Shown here piece by piece: positions 1 through 11,707 of a stretch of 64,000 bases of DNA (position 1 is its first letter; each line of letters begins with the position of its first letter). The stretch is from contig CM042014.1 of NCBI GenBank assembly GCA_023525715.1, positions 19,269,063 to 19,333,062 of the forward strand, read 5' to 3'. The notes under the pieces are model-generated. The model ran no database searches. It had not been told where the DNA came from and was given only the letters and a program-made list of their open reading frames with translations. The translations under genes were made by a program, and so were the position numbers. This stretch comes from Cichorium intybus (Eukaryota > Streptophyta > Magnoliopsida > Asterales > Asteraceae).

Positions 1-1472
1 GTATATGATTTCTGCACTTATACATGTTCATATGATAAGTACATACCATTGAAACACTTGGTTTTGATCAATTTGAAGTTTTGGGGTTTTTGGAGTCAAG
101 AACTTTAATTCTTCCTTTTGATTGATTGAGTTGGTTTCAATGGATAAAAACCTTGAGTTAATGGAGGGTTTTAGTCAGGGAATAAACCCCAAATGATTAC
201 GAACAGCAATAAGAGCTTAATACCCCAAAACTACATGCTACAGTGCAAAATCGCGACTGGTCTGGAGACCTGCCCAGTCGCCAGGCGCAGTGCGCCCAGG
301 TTCCAGGCACAGTGCGTCCTGAGACAGGGACTTCAAATGTGTGATTTTTCGTTTGGCTTGTCCGATTTACCTCAAACTTGAACCATAAGTCCCTAATGGT
401 TTGAAAAGTCTGGGAAAATACTAAATTGAGTTTTCGACTCCTCGGGGGCACTGTAGAACAATACGAGTGTCTTGGTAAAACGTATAATTTGTGAAAAGAT
501 GGTAAATGGAAAGTTTATCATCTAGACATTGTTTGTAGTGTTACAATATTGAACTCTTGTGCATTAGAGTCAATTAAAACAGTTGTTAACCTATAATCAT
601 TGTGAAAATGAATGACATTATAGGTACGGGACAAGATCTTGTGGAATACTTTGAAAGACAAGGGTTAACAAAAGCTAGTAGTAGCAAGCCTTCAGGTGAG
701 TAATCTTGACTATATCTAGTATGATATATGGTGATTACAATGGTACTACTTGAAGTAGTTAAATACAAGACAAGGGTATAATACCCATACGATATACGGA
801 TATAATATTGGATTGCAAATCCAAATGGTGCAGCCTCTTGGCTATGAAACTAATCTGGCGGTCTTAGGACCATGATATTGGGTTATTGAACCTAAACTGG
901 TGCGGCCTTCGGGCTATGATATAAGCAATAAAACAACCGGTACGGCCTTCGGGCTATGATAAATGATAAAACTAATGGTGCGGCCTTAGGGCTATGATTT
1001 GATTAACTAAAATGATTTGGTGCGGCCTATATGGCTATGATATTTGGTGCGGCCTATATGGCTACGATATTTGGTGCGGCCTTTATGGCTATGATATATG
1101 GTGCGGTCAGTGATGACTATGACTTTTGGGACAGAAACTGTTAAGAGTTTAATTGTTGTTATTCTCTTATATATGCATGTTTATTTGCTTGATTACTCAT
1201 TGGGCTTTATAGCTCACAGTTTATTTAATATCTCCCTGCAGGTGAGGGTGATCCTGCCAAAGGGAAAGATAAAGTCCGTGACTAAGGACTTAGGATGGTG
1301 AAGTGACAACCCGGCTTAAAGGATATTTAATATTGATATGTATTATATTCCTTGATACACTTGTACCTGTTTGTGTTAACAAATACCCTTTGGATAATGT
1401 TTTATTGTAAAATATATGGTTTGAAAAATAAAAAATTTTAAGGGGTGTTCTGTTAATAAGTCGGGTGTTACA
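1..1472 (+). repeat. 5' LTR of the gypsy element (3' three quarters only)
   Basis: Aligns from its first base with 6720-8194, so about 476 bases of LTR lie before the window. It ends in the canonical TGTTACA directly before the primer binding site. No host ORF is supported here; short open frames in it recur in the 3' LTR and are LTR sequence. Confidence 0.93.
826..1122 (+). repeat. Tandem repeat array inside the LTR (GGTGCGGCC..GGCTATGAT units)
   Basis: About nine imperfect units begin GGTGCGGCC and contain GGCTATGAT. Starts are near 826, 857, 899, 939, 977, 1019, 1046, 1073 and 1100. The last four are 27 bases apart, while earlier ones have longer AT-rich spacers. The same array is at 7546-7844 in the 3' LTR. 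It is too irregular and too embedded in the LTR to be a CRISPR. Its role is unknown; repeated LTR motifs are often enhancer-like (inference). Confidence 0.85.
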
Positions 1473-1475
1473 AGT

Positions 1476-1490
1476 TGGTATCAGAGCCGT
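1476..1490 (+). other. Primer binding site, initiator tRNA-Met type
   Basis: TGGTATCAGAGCCGT begins four bases after the 5' LTR end. It is the usual plant PBS complementary to the 3' end of initiator tRNA-Met, and it fixes the orientation as plus. Confidence 0.93.
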
Positions 1491-1623
1491 GGTTTAAGTG
1501 AACTAGGTGTCTTAGATTAGATTCCTGGACTTAAACCTTGAGAGATTATGGACAAATGGACTGTTAGATGTATATAAGTTTGTTATTATATATGTAATCT
1601 AACGGTTTGCTGAATTTTGAAGT

Positions 1624-3312
1624 ATGAGAAATACAAGAAGCAATTCCACGGGTGCAAATTCGGGGCGTGGACCATCACGGAGTGGACCAGCCTGATCACA
1701 TGGTTCAGTCGGACGAAGAGCAAGAGCACCAGCAAGGGAACCAGAGGGTGAAAATCCACCTGATATACGGGCTATTGTGGCTGATGTTGTTAGGGAACTT
1801 ATGCCTACCCTAATGAACAACCCAAACCCGAGTGAAGTGGCTACAAAAAGCATTCATGATAAGCATCCGGAAGATGAAAGTCAAGGAGAAAGTCACGCCC
1901 GTTTAGAAAAAGACAAACAGGGCGGGGAAGCTTCTTCAAAGAAAGTCGGATGCACTTACAAAGCTTTCCTTGGGTGTAAACCAAAAGAATTTTCTGGGAC
2001 AGATAATCCAGTCCATGCAATGGAGTGGATAATGCATATTGAGAAGGTGTTTCGAGTCAGCAAATGTGCTGATGAAGACATGGTAGAATTTGCCACAAAT
2101 CAACTCACAAGTAGTGCATTACATTGGTGGCAAATTTACTACAAGTCTTTGAATCTTGATTCATCTCAATCGGTACCTTGGGAACAATTCAAAACCAAGT
2201 TCAACGAGGAGTATTGTTCAGAAGTAGCTATAAAGAAGTTGGAGGACGAATTTCTGCACATGGAACAAGGTTCCCAGTCCGTCCAAGAGTACACTTTGAG
2301 CTTTCTGGAGAAAGCAAGATTTGCATAACACCATGTCAACACTGAAAAGAGGAAGATTGATAAGTATGTTTGGGGGCTGACGACCCGAATCAGAGAAATT
2401 GTACAACCACTAAAACTGTTTACTTTCCGGCAAGTGGTGGATCGAGCCACAGAAAGGGAGACAGAATTGAAGCGACAAGAAGATGAAAAGAAAGCTGTTG
2501 AAAATAAAAGAAAGGCGGAAGACCATGGTTGGACGCCTCAGAAAAAGTCGCAGCAAACAGGGTCTAAGGGTAAAGGCCAGAAAGACGAAGCCAAGTGGTG
2601 TGAAAAATGCAGAAAAAGGCACTCTGGGAGTTTCCGGGTCAACACTACATCCGCAAGTTGTCGAAATTGTGGAAAACAGGGACATGATGCTAGTAACTGT
2701 CGGGCGGAGCGTAGGTGTTACCAATGTGGAGTTACGGACCATCTTCGCCTGAACTGTCCCGAGCTGAAATCTGGAGCAATCAGTGATAGATCCAGGATTG
2801 ATCAGGGCGGAAAGAAAGAGGAGGTGAAGAACCGAGGAAGACCGGTAGCCTCGCGAGCCTTTCAAATGACCGTTGAGGAAGCTCGTGAGAAGACAGATGT
2901 GGTTACAGGTATCTTCACTCTCAATTCCATACCTGTCTATGTTATATTTGATCCAGGGGCTACACATTGTTTTGTGTCGGAGTCTTTGATGCCTCGCTTG
3001 AATGTATCATTAACCCCAATAGATGAAAGCTTGGAAGTGGCTATAGCGGATGGCAGATATGTTTGGGTTTCCGAACACCTGGAAGATTGTCAGCTTAAAA
3101 TCTACGAGACCACTTTCCCTATAGATTTGAAGCCGATGACTACCAACGAATTTGGTGTAATTGTGGGTATGGATTGGTTGGCAACGAACTATGCTAACAT
3201 GGATTGTAGAAATAAAAGCATCACAGTATTATCACCGGAGGGGGAATGGATAAAGATTCAGGGTGAACGACCTCGGTTGAGAATGCCGGTTATCTCCTTT
3301 GCTCAAGCATGA
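1624..3312 (+). pseudogene. gag: gag and protease region of gypsy polyprotein, with nonsense codons
   Basis: The first ATG (1624) opens a frame that continues to 6207 without any frameshift. It is interrupted by TGA at 1693, TAA at 2326 and TGA at 3310. The product is a nucleocapsid/Gag with a retrotransposon-gag core around 1950-2330. Two CX2CX4HX4C zinc knuckles follow near 2660-2760 (CRNCGKQGHDASNC and CYQCGVTDHLRLNC). An aspartic protease follows near 2880-3300, with FDPGATHCF in place of the common DSGA motif. Gag packages element RNA and the protease matures the polyprotein. This copy could make full-length Gag only by readthrough. Confidence 0.88.
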
Positions 3313-6207
3313 GGCTGTATTAGTAAAGGAGGGATGTCTTATTTGGCCTATGTAGCGGTGACTAAACCAGTTAAAGTGGGAGTAGCGAATGTAAACATGG
3401 TAAACGAATTCCCAGATGTGTTTCCAGATGAACTTCCAGGGTTGCCACCAGATCGACAGGTTGAGTTCACGATTGAACTGATTCCGGGAGCTGCTCCTGT
3501 TGCCCGAGCTCCATATCGTTTGGCACCTTCAAAGATGGTGGAACTGCGAAAGCAGCTGGAAGAACTATTAGATAGAGGTTTCATCAGACCGAGTACATCG
3601 CCTTGGGGAGCCCCTATCTTGTTTGTCAAGAAGAAAGATGGGTCAATGCGCATGTGTATTGACTAACGGGAATTGAACAAGATCACGGTGAAGAATAAGT
3701 ATCCGGTCCCACGAATTGATGACTTGTTCGACCAGCTACAAGGAGCATCCTACTTTTCAAAAATTGACCTGAGGTCGGGTTACCATCAGTTGAAGATACG
3801 GGAATCTGACGTTCCAAAGACAGCTTTTCGCACACGATACGGTCATTATGAGTTTTTGGTGATGCCTTTCGGGTTAACCAATGCTCCAGCCGTATTCATG
3901 GATCTCATGAACCGGGTGTGTCGACCATTCCTTGATACCTCGGTGATAGTATTTATAGATGATATTCTGGTGTATTCGCGAAGCCAAGCCGAGCATGAAG
4001 TGCACCTACGACAAGTGTTGGAGTTGCTTCGCCAAGAAAAACTGTATGCTAAATTCTCCAAGTGTGAATTTTGGCTAAGAGAAGTTCAATTTCTTGGCCA
4101 TGTAATTAATGCTGAAGGGGTGAAAGTTGATCCAGCAAAGATTGAAGCCGTGATAAAGTGGGAACCGCCTCGAAGTCCAACTGAAGTACGAAGTTTCCTT
4201 GGTTTGGCAGGCTATTACAGAAGATTTGTTGAGAATTTTTCCTCGATAGCCGCCCCGTTGACCAAGTTGACCAAGAAAGGTGAAAATTTTGAATGGGCGG
4301 GAAAACAACAAGAAGCTTTTCAAATGTTGAAACAAGCCTTGTGTGAAGCACCAGTGTTAGCACTACCGCAAAGCGGAGAAGAATATGTGATCTACAGCGA
4401 TGCTTCAAGAGTTGGCCTTGGATGTGTACTAATGCAGAAAGGTCGGGTAATAGCTTATGCGTCCCGCCAATTAAAAGACGCTGAGAAGAAGTATCCAGTT
4501 CATGACCTGGAATTAGCTGCGGTGGTTCTAGCATTGAAGCTATGTAGACACTATTTATATGGTGTGAAATTTGTTGTCTATACGGACCACAAAAGTTTGA
4601 AGTATTTATTTGATCAAAAAGAGCTTAACATGCGACAGCAAAGGTGGATGGATCTACTTAAAGACTTTGACTTTGAAATTCGGTACCACCCTGGCAAGGC
4701 GAATGTGGTGGCAGATGCTCTAAGCCGGAAAGAAGCACCATTGAAAGTTACATCCGCGTGTATGGGTGTAGCAAGCCGGTTACCAAAATTGATCCGTTTG
4801 GCACAGGAAGAGGCGTGCAAGCCTGAACATGTAAAAAGCGAGCGAATGGTTGGGTATTTGAAGCATCTGGAAGAAAATGCACAGAAATTAAAAACCTTCA
4901 GAGGTCGCGTGTGGGTCCCAAAACAAGGAGAAGCGCGGAACTTGCTTTTAGAAGATGCACACTGTAGTCGATATGCAGTTCATCCGGGTAGTACCAAGAT
5001 GTACCGGACGTTAAAACCGTTGTATTGGTGGCCCGGAATGAAAAGAGATGTTGGAAGATATGTAGAAAGATGTTTGACATGCCTGCAAGTTAAGTCAAAC
5101 CATCAGAAACCATACGGAGAAATTCAGCCATTGCCGGTTCCAGAGAAGAAGTGGGACCATATCACTATGGATTTTGTAACAAAGTTGCCGCGGACACCGC
5201 AAGGTCATGATTCGGTGTGGGTGATTGTTGATCGACTGACAAAATCAGCACAATTCATACCGATTAGCGAGAAGTACAGGGTGGATCAACTGGCGAAAAT
5301 CTACATAGATGAGGTGTTATGTCGACATGGATTACCAGCATCGATCGTGTTAGATCGAGATAGCAGATTTACTTCTCGGTTTTGGCAAAGTCTTCAAGAG
5401 CAATTGGGTTCAAAAGTACTTATGAGTACTACATACCACCCGCAGACCGATGGCCAAAGTGAAAGAACTATCCAAACTTTGGAAGACATGTTGAGAACCT
5501 GTGTAATAGACTTTGGCGGAAGTTGGGAAGATCATCTACCTTTGGTAGAATACGCGTACAATAACAGCTATCATTCCAGCATTCAGATGGCCCCGTATGA
5601 GGCATTGTATGGAGCACCGTGTCGAACTCCGACTTGCTGGACTGAAGTTGGGGAAAAGCCGTTGGTTGGACCTGAAATTGTAGCACAAACTGAAGAAAAG
5701 ATCAAACAAATTCGTGAAAATTTGAAAGTAGCTCAGAACCGACAGAAGCAATATGCAGATAAACGCGTAAAACCACTAGAATTCCAAGTGGGAGACATGG
5801 TAATGCTCAAAGTATCCCCTTGGAAAGGCTTAATTCGTTTTGGGAAGAAAGGGAAGTTGAGTCCTCGCTTCATTGGACCTTTCCGTATATCCCAAAGAGT
5901 TGGAGCTGTCACGTACAGATTGGAGTTACCTGATGAACTTCATGGTATACATGATGTATTTCATGTGTCCCATTTGAGGAAGACCTTATTTGATAAATCT
6001 CAACAAGTACCTCTTGCTGAAATTGAAGTGGAAGACAGGTTGAGATATCCAGAACAACCCGAGAGGGTGTTAGACCGAAAGGTAAGACAGCTGCGAAACA
6101 AGAAAATTAGCATGGTGAAAGTGCTTTGGCGACATCACAGAGGTTCCGACATGACGTGGGAGACCGAAAGCGAAATGAGGGAGAAATACCCTCAACTCTT
6201 TGCATGA
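3313..6207 (+). pseudogene. pol: pol region: reverse transcriptase, RNase H, integrase, chromodomain
   Basis: Continuous with gag in the same frame. A TAA at 3664 falls inside the conserved N-terminal RT block. RT shows the FIDDILVYS catalytic loop (about 3952-3975). RNase H shows YSDASRVGLG (about 4390). Integrase has an HHCC-type finger (about 4960-5100), then MDFVTKLP, VDRLTKSA and TTYHPQTDGQSERTIQ as the DDE core. The C-terminus (about 6040-6200: ERVLDRKVRQLRNKKISMVK, then WRHHRGSDMTWE) matches the chromodomain-like tail of plant chromoviruses, which targets insertion to heterochromatin. From 3667 to 6207 the frame is fully open, so loss of function rests on point nonsense changes. Confidence 0.92.
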
Positions 6208-6227
6208 TTTCGGGGACGAAATCTCTT

Positions 6228-6243
6228 GAAGGAGGGGAGAATT
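6228..6243 (+). other. Polypurine tract
   Basis: GAAGGAGGGGAGA lies immediately before the TGTAAC start of the 3' LTR, the standard plus-strand priming site. Confidence 0.85.
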
Positions 6244-8194
6244 TGTAACGCCAAGACACTTTTTGTATGTAAATGTGATAAAAAGGGTAAATTGGTCATT
6301 TTACCTTAGAAGGGTAATTTGGTCTTTTGGATAGACAAGGATTTAGTTTGTAATAATATTTTGAGGTTTGGACTTAAAATGTTATAAAATCTGATTTTTG
6401 GTCATAAACTTTGTTAGTTGTGGCAAAAGTCCAAGAAATGCAACTCGGGGGACTAATTTGTAATTTCTGGAGGTATAAAAGGAGAGAAGCTTCTCCCACA
6501 TGTGCAGATTTTCGTGAGGCTACGGGAGAGGGTTTTCTCTATACGAATTCTGCAATACTTGAAGATTTCTTGAAGGTTTAAGTTGCAATTTGATTTTTGG
6601 GTTTGTATTGAAGAATTTGAAGCTTTGAAGGTTAGTATCTCAAATTCTAGCCTAGGTTATTCTTAGTGGGTTTTGGGACTAAACTGAAATATGCAATTTC
6701 AGTGAAGTCTATGTAGTTTGTATATGATTTCTGCACTTATACATGTTCATATGATAAGTACATACCATTGAAACACTTGGTTTTGATCAATTTGAAGTTT
6801 TGGGGTTTTTGGAGTCAAGAACTTTAATTCTTCCTTTTGATTGATTGAGTTGGTTTCAATGGATAAAAACCTTGATTTAATGGAGGGTTTTAGTCAGGGA
6901 ATAAACCCCAAATGATTAAGAACAGCAATAAGAGCTTAATACCCCAAAACTGCATGCTACAGTGCAAAATCGCGACTGGTCTGGAGACCTGCCCAGGCGC
7001 CAGGCGCAGTGCGCCCAGGTTCCAGGCGCAGTGCGCCCTGAGACAGGGACTTCAAATGTGTGATTTTTCGTTTGGCTTGTCCGATTTACCTCAAACTTGA
7101 ACCATAAGTCCCTAATGGTTTGAAAAGTCTGGGAAAAATACTAAATTGAGTTTTCGACTCCTCGGGGGCACTGTAGAACAATACGAGTGTCTCGGTAAAA
7201 CGTATAATTTGTGAAAAGATGGTAAATGGAAAGTTTATCATCTAGACATTGTTTGTAGTGTTACAATATTGAACTCTTGTGCATTAGAGTCAATTAAAAC
7301 AGTTGTTAACCTATAATCATTGTGAAAATGAATGACATTATAGGTACGGGACAAGATCTTGTGGAATACTTTGAAAGGAAAGGGTTAACAAAAGCTAGTA
7401 GTAGCAAGCCTTCAGGTGAGTAATCTTGACTATATCTAGTATGATATATGGTGATTACAATGGTACTACTTGAAGTAGTTAAATACAAGACAAGGGTAGA
7501 ATACCCATACGGTATACGGATATAATATTGGATTGCAAATCCAAATGGTGCAGCCTCTTGGCTATGAAACTAATCTGGTGCGGTCTTAGGACCATGATAT
7601 TGGGTTATTAAACCTAAACTGGTGCGGCCTTCGGGCTATGATATAAGCAATAAAACAACCGGTGCGGCCTTCGGGCTATGATAAATGATAAAACTAATGG
7701 TGCGGCCTTAGGGCTATGATTTGATTAACTAAAATGATTTGGTGCGGCCTATATGGCTATGATATTTGGTGCGGCCTATATGGCTATGATATTTGGTGCG
7801 GCCTTTATGGCTATGATATATGGTGCGGTCAGTGATGACTATGACTTTTGGGACAGAAACTGTTAAGAGTTTAATTGTTGTTATTCTCTTATATATGCAT
7901 GTTTATTTGCTTGATTACTCATTGAGCTTTATAGATCACAGTTTATTTGATATGTCCCTGCAGGTGAGCGTGATCCCGCCAAAGGGAAAGATAAAGTCTG
8001 TGACTAAGGACTTAGGATGGTGAAGTGACAACCCGGCTTAAAGGATATTTAATATTGATATGTATTATATTCCTTGATACACTTGTACCTGTTTGTGTTA
8101 ACAAATACCCTTTGGATAATGTTTTATTGTAAAATATATGGTTTGAAAAATAAAAATTTTTAAGGGGTGTTTTGTTAATAAGTCGGGTGTTACA
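6244..8194 (+). repeat. 3' LTR of the gypsy element (complete, 1951 bp)
   Basis: Begins TGTAACGCC and ends GTGTTACA. It carries the 27-base-type tandem array (7546-7844). It also has two copies of the near-perfect palindrome GGCGCAGTGCGCC (about 6997-7040); in the 5' LTR one copy has decayed to GGCACAGTGCGTCC. Confidence 0.94.
6474..6481 (+). promoter_or_regulatory. LTR TATA box
   Basis: GGTATAAAAGGAG is a strong TATA context about 230 bases into the LTR, a plausible U3 promoter. The equivalent position in the 5' LTR is outside the window. Confidence 0.65.
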
Positions 8195-9600
8195 CGCCAT
8201 TATTCTCGTAATATGATCTCTATAACCACATTGGTTGTTACCATTTCACATGGACAACCACTCACTCTTTCAGGGCACTCCCTTGTTATAGCTTTGCCGA
8301 TACGAAGGTATCTCACCTCACTCTTCAAGTGATACTCCAATCACTATCATCACTTACACACACCTATATCTATGGTTCACATCGAGCCATATTCTCAGCG
8401 TACCATCCACTCTTTCTATAACACTAATCTTAATAACTATTTGAGATTCAACTTCCATTTCCAATCTCCTTAAAATGGTTTACTCTAACTCAATAAAGAA
8501 AACGGTCTCACCGATTCCAAGCTCACATTCTCTCTTAATTTACTTCTCATATTGCAACATGTGAATAATTGATTTCTCATCAACATAGCTCATAAATACT
8601 AGGATAAAAATCCAGAAATAACAAAATATTAGAAACTATCTCAAGTTTCACTCACGCCTCCTCTGAATTTGTTATTTAACTCTCGACACTTTAATCACAC
8701 AAAATCCGTTTCAGTTGTCTCATCACCACAACCGACTTCAACTTCTCTGAAAACACATTCATCTCTTATGTGGACAATCCATATCACGCTCTCACTCAAT
8801 CGATAATCATTAGATATATATCAAACTCGATAATTTATTCTCAAATAATTTATCAACACAACCGCTTATATTTCTCCTGATACATCATCAGTAAGGATTT
8901 TCCTTTTGCCATTTCTCTGTCATTATCATCTCAATTTCTAATTCATCCGATTTACTCATTAATCTCAAGAAATAATTCAAGATTATTATAGAAAATTTTA
9001 TTACTCATCGTCTCATACGAATAAATAGTTTTGTCATATTCACACTCACACATTTATTTCACTGGCAGTAATTGGTTTGATTGCTAAGGAACGAATCCTA
9101 TCAATCACAACCACAATTACTTTCTTTCTCTTTTAACTCATATCTTCTCATTATATATTTATAAAACTGTATTTCGTTCAACATGTAAGAAATCTCACAC
9201 ATACTCAACACGACTAAATGATAAACATGCTTACTCACAACAACACTTCTCAACAATATTATTTACGATATCATCTCATAGTACATGCCTGTCTACACAC
9301 AAGCACAACAATGTAGTACTATTCCAGCTCAACTTATGGTATCTCGTACCATCGTCAAAACTTACTACTCAACACAATCTCACGGTATCTTATACCGTTC
9401 TTTGACCTCATTGCTCAACACTCTCTCACGGTACCTCGTGCCATTTTCTAATTTCAATCCATCTAATTTCAATCCATCTCCTCTTTAACTCTAGCAATTC
9501 TCCCTTACGATCTCGAGCCATATAGACTCGCCGTCACTCCTCCTTTCGTTTGAGTCACAAGGATCATCAATGCTCTAACCACAAGATACTCGTCATGTGG

Positions 9601-9858
9601 TTCCACAAAATATGTGGTCTCAACCTCAGCTACTCAATATGTAACCCCACGTAATATGTGGTCTCAATCATATTTACTCATTATGTGGCCCGACAAAGTA
9701 TGTGGTCTCAACCACTTTACTCGATATATGGTCCCACAAAATATGTGGTCTCAACCATATTTACTCGATATATGGTCCCACAAAATATGTGGTCTCAACC
9801 ATATTTACTCGATATGTGGCCCCACAAAATATGTGGTCTCAACCATATTTACTAAGTA
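9601..9858 (+). repeat. Tandem array of about six 43-44 bp units
   Basis: Units contain ATGTGGTCTCAACCATATT and CCCACAAAAT. The last three are nearly identical. Short frames reading 'KYVVSTIF' through it are repeat artefacts. The copia element inserted into a related ATGTGGTCTCAACC motif downstream. Confidence 0.85.
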
Positions 9859-10164
9859 ACCAACTCAATCTCTAAGCCAATAAGGCCTAGATGAACCACT
9901 CTAGGTTCTCTCAATTATAACCACAAGGTACTCTTTATGTGGTTACTTAAGTGTCCTCTGACAACTCTGTCACAAATATCTCATTATGTGACAACTCCAA
10001 ACCACACAGTTTAACTCTCAGTATGTCAACTCATAATCAGTTATTGTGTGCAATCAACTACACACTCACCGTCTTTCTCAACTCATACTCTTTTGGCTAT
10101 CTCAGCCATTTATTTTGATCAATCATAAATACTAATCATGTGGCCCCACAAAACATGTGATCTC

Positions 10165-10858
10165 TGAAAGGTTTTCTGCAACCATCAACTAAAAAACCTA
10201 AGTTCACATGCAACCTATAAGGATCTATGTTTTCTACTATTGAACATATAACAAAAACTTAAAAGCCAATAAAGATATCTAAAGAATAAAACTAGAAAAA
10301 ACTAACCTTTAGATTTCTTGGAAGCAAAGCAGCAAAAATATCCTGCCTCAAATGAAGTCACACCCTTAGCCGGGAGGTTTATAGATCGAAATTCCAGAGA
10401 GAAAATAATAGAATGAGCAACTTATAATGAGGTCTAGGGGTCCCTATTTATAGGGAACCAAAGGGTAAAGCTAAAACCCTAGCCGCAGCCAATTTTCCGG
10501 ATTATCTGTACGCGCACCGCGGCCAGATCGTTTGCGCGCCGCGCGCCGCAATTCAACTATTGAATTTGTACGACTTTAATCCCTGACCTCCTGATTAATC
10601 TAATTAATGACACATAAATTAATCCAATTAATTTCTGATTAATTATTAATCAAATAATATTATTTCTAATTAATATATTATCTCCATAATATATTAACAA
10701 ACAATATCTTGATTTATTAGTCATATAATAAATCAACCTTTTCTCTCTCTTTAACTTTCCAACAAACATCTAGCTATGAGGGCAACCCAAATGGACTATG
10801 CTACTATTAATTAGGTAAATACTAATTATTAGTCATGGCTTAGACACCTAATCCAACA
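10165..10858 (-). repeat. 3' LTR of the copia element
   Basis: On the plus strand it starts TGAAAGGTTT and ends TCCAACA. It pairs base for base in length with 17042-17735. A minus-strand TATA (CTATAAATAGG) is at 10443-10453. Confidence 0.93.
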
Positions 10859-11707
10859 GTCTCCCACTTGGATAAGTCTATTACTATAATTACCAATTTA
10901 ACCTCTAATTAACCAGCACTTTTAGCTTCCTAGAAACCGCTGCCAAACTCTGATCTAATCATTTCTGTCCATAGATAAGTGATCAGATGATCCTCCGTCC
11001 AACTAGATATTTTTCAGACTCAAGACATGGATAAGATCAATCTGGTCTGATCTACTGTTCCTCGATTTCCGATTTGCATATGACTCTTAGACTACCAATT
11101 TAGTCCCGGTTGGCCAACCATTTTAGTCAACTTCAAATTCATCGAGTGGCCTACAGATATCTGTTCCCCGTTAGGGTCAAGGGATGAATAAGCTTCGACT
11201 CATATACTTATGTCTTTTACCAGACAAATCACTCACAATAATACGTTTTATAACACCGAGTTACCGATGCATTTTCGTATTATCAATGAACAACCGCTTA
11301 GTAAATCATAACTCATATGTCTTAGCTTAAAGATCAAAAGATATTATCGTCTCAACATTGCTCGTGATGAGATCCATGAAGCAATCCATTGAGCGCGGGT
11401 TTATCCAATACTCAAATCTCCATTTCCAAGTACTCACGAATGGTGCAGCAATCCAATTGCAATATCTAACTCCTTAGACAATCTATTACCAATTCATGAC
11501 AGTCTTACTTCACACTTACTCCCAAAAGTGTAATCGACTGTGGATATTTGAATAATCCAATTATTCAGGAAGTAAAAACATGCAAAATGAAACATAATGA
11601 TAAAGTATTGACAAAAGTAGTAAACCATTACTCATTAATAAATCTCTATTATTAAATCACAGGAGTCAAATACAATACATTGTTACAAGTTTCGAAAACA
11701 ATATAAT

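Larger units (their letters stand above)
1..8194 (+). mobile_element. Ty3/gypsy LTR retrotransposon (chromovirus-like), 5' end cut by window
   Basis: Two near-identical long LTRs (1-1472 partial, 6244-8194 complete) flank a primer binding site, a gag-pol region and a polypurine tract. The domain order is CCHC knuckles, protease, RT, RNase H, integrase, then a chromodomain-like tail, which is the Ty3/gypsy order. The ~1.95-kb LTR and the chromodomain suggest the Tekay/Del chromovirus group (inference). By eye the aligned LTR parts differ at about 25 positions in ~1,470 bases, so insertion is recent. The 3' flank begins CGCCA; the matching 5' target duplicate lies outside the window. Four in-frame stops make this copy non-autonomous. 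Confidence 0.93.

Noticed and set aside
193..381. 62-codon frame repeated at 6912-7100
   Set aside because: It lies in both LTRs of the gypsy element; LTR sequence, not a gene.
826..1122. Regular repeats resembling a CRISPR array
   Set aside because: Units are imperfect, spacers vary or vanish, the array recurs in the other LTR, and the DNA is eukaryotic.
9614..9859. Overlapping 65-81 codon frames with repeated KYVVSTIF
   Set aside because: Products of a 43-44 bp tandem repeat open in more than one frame.
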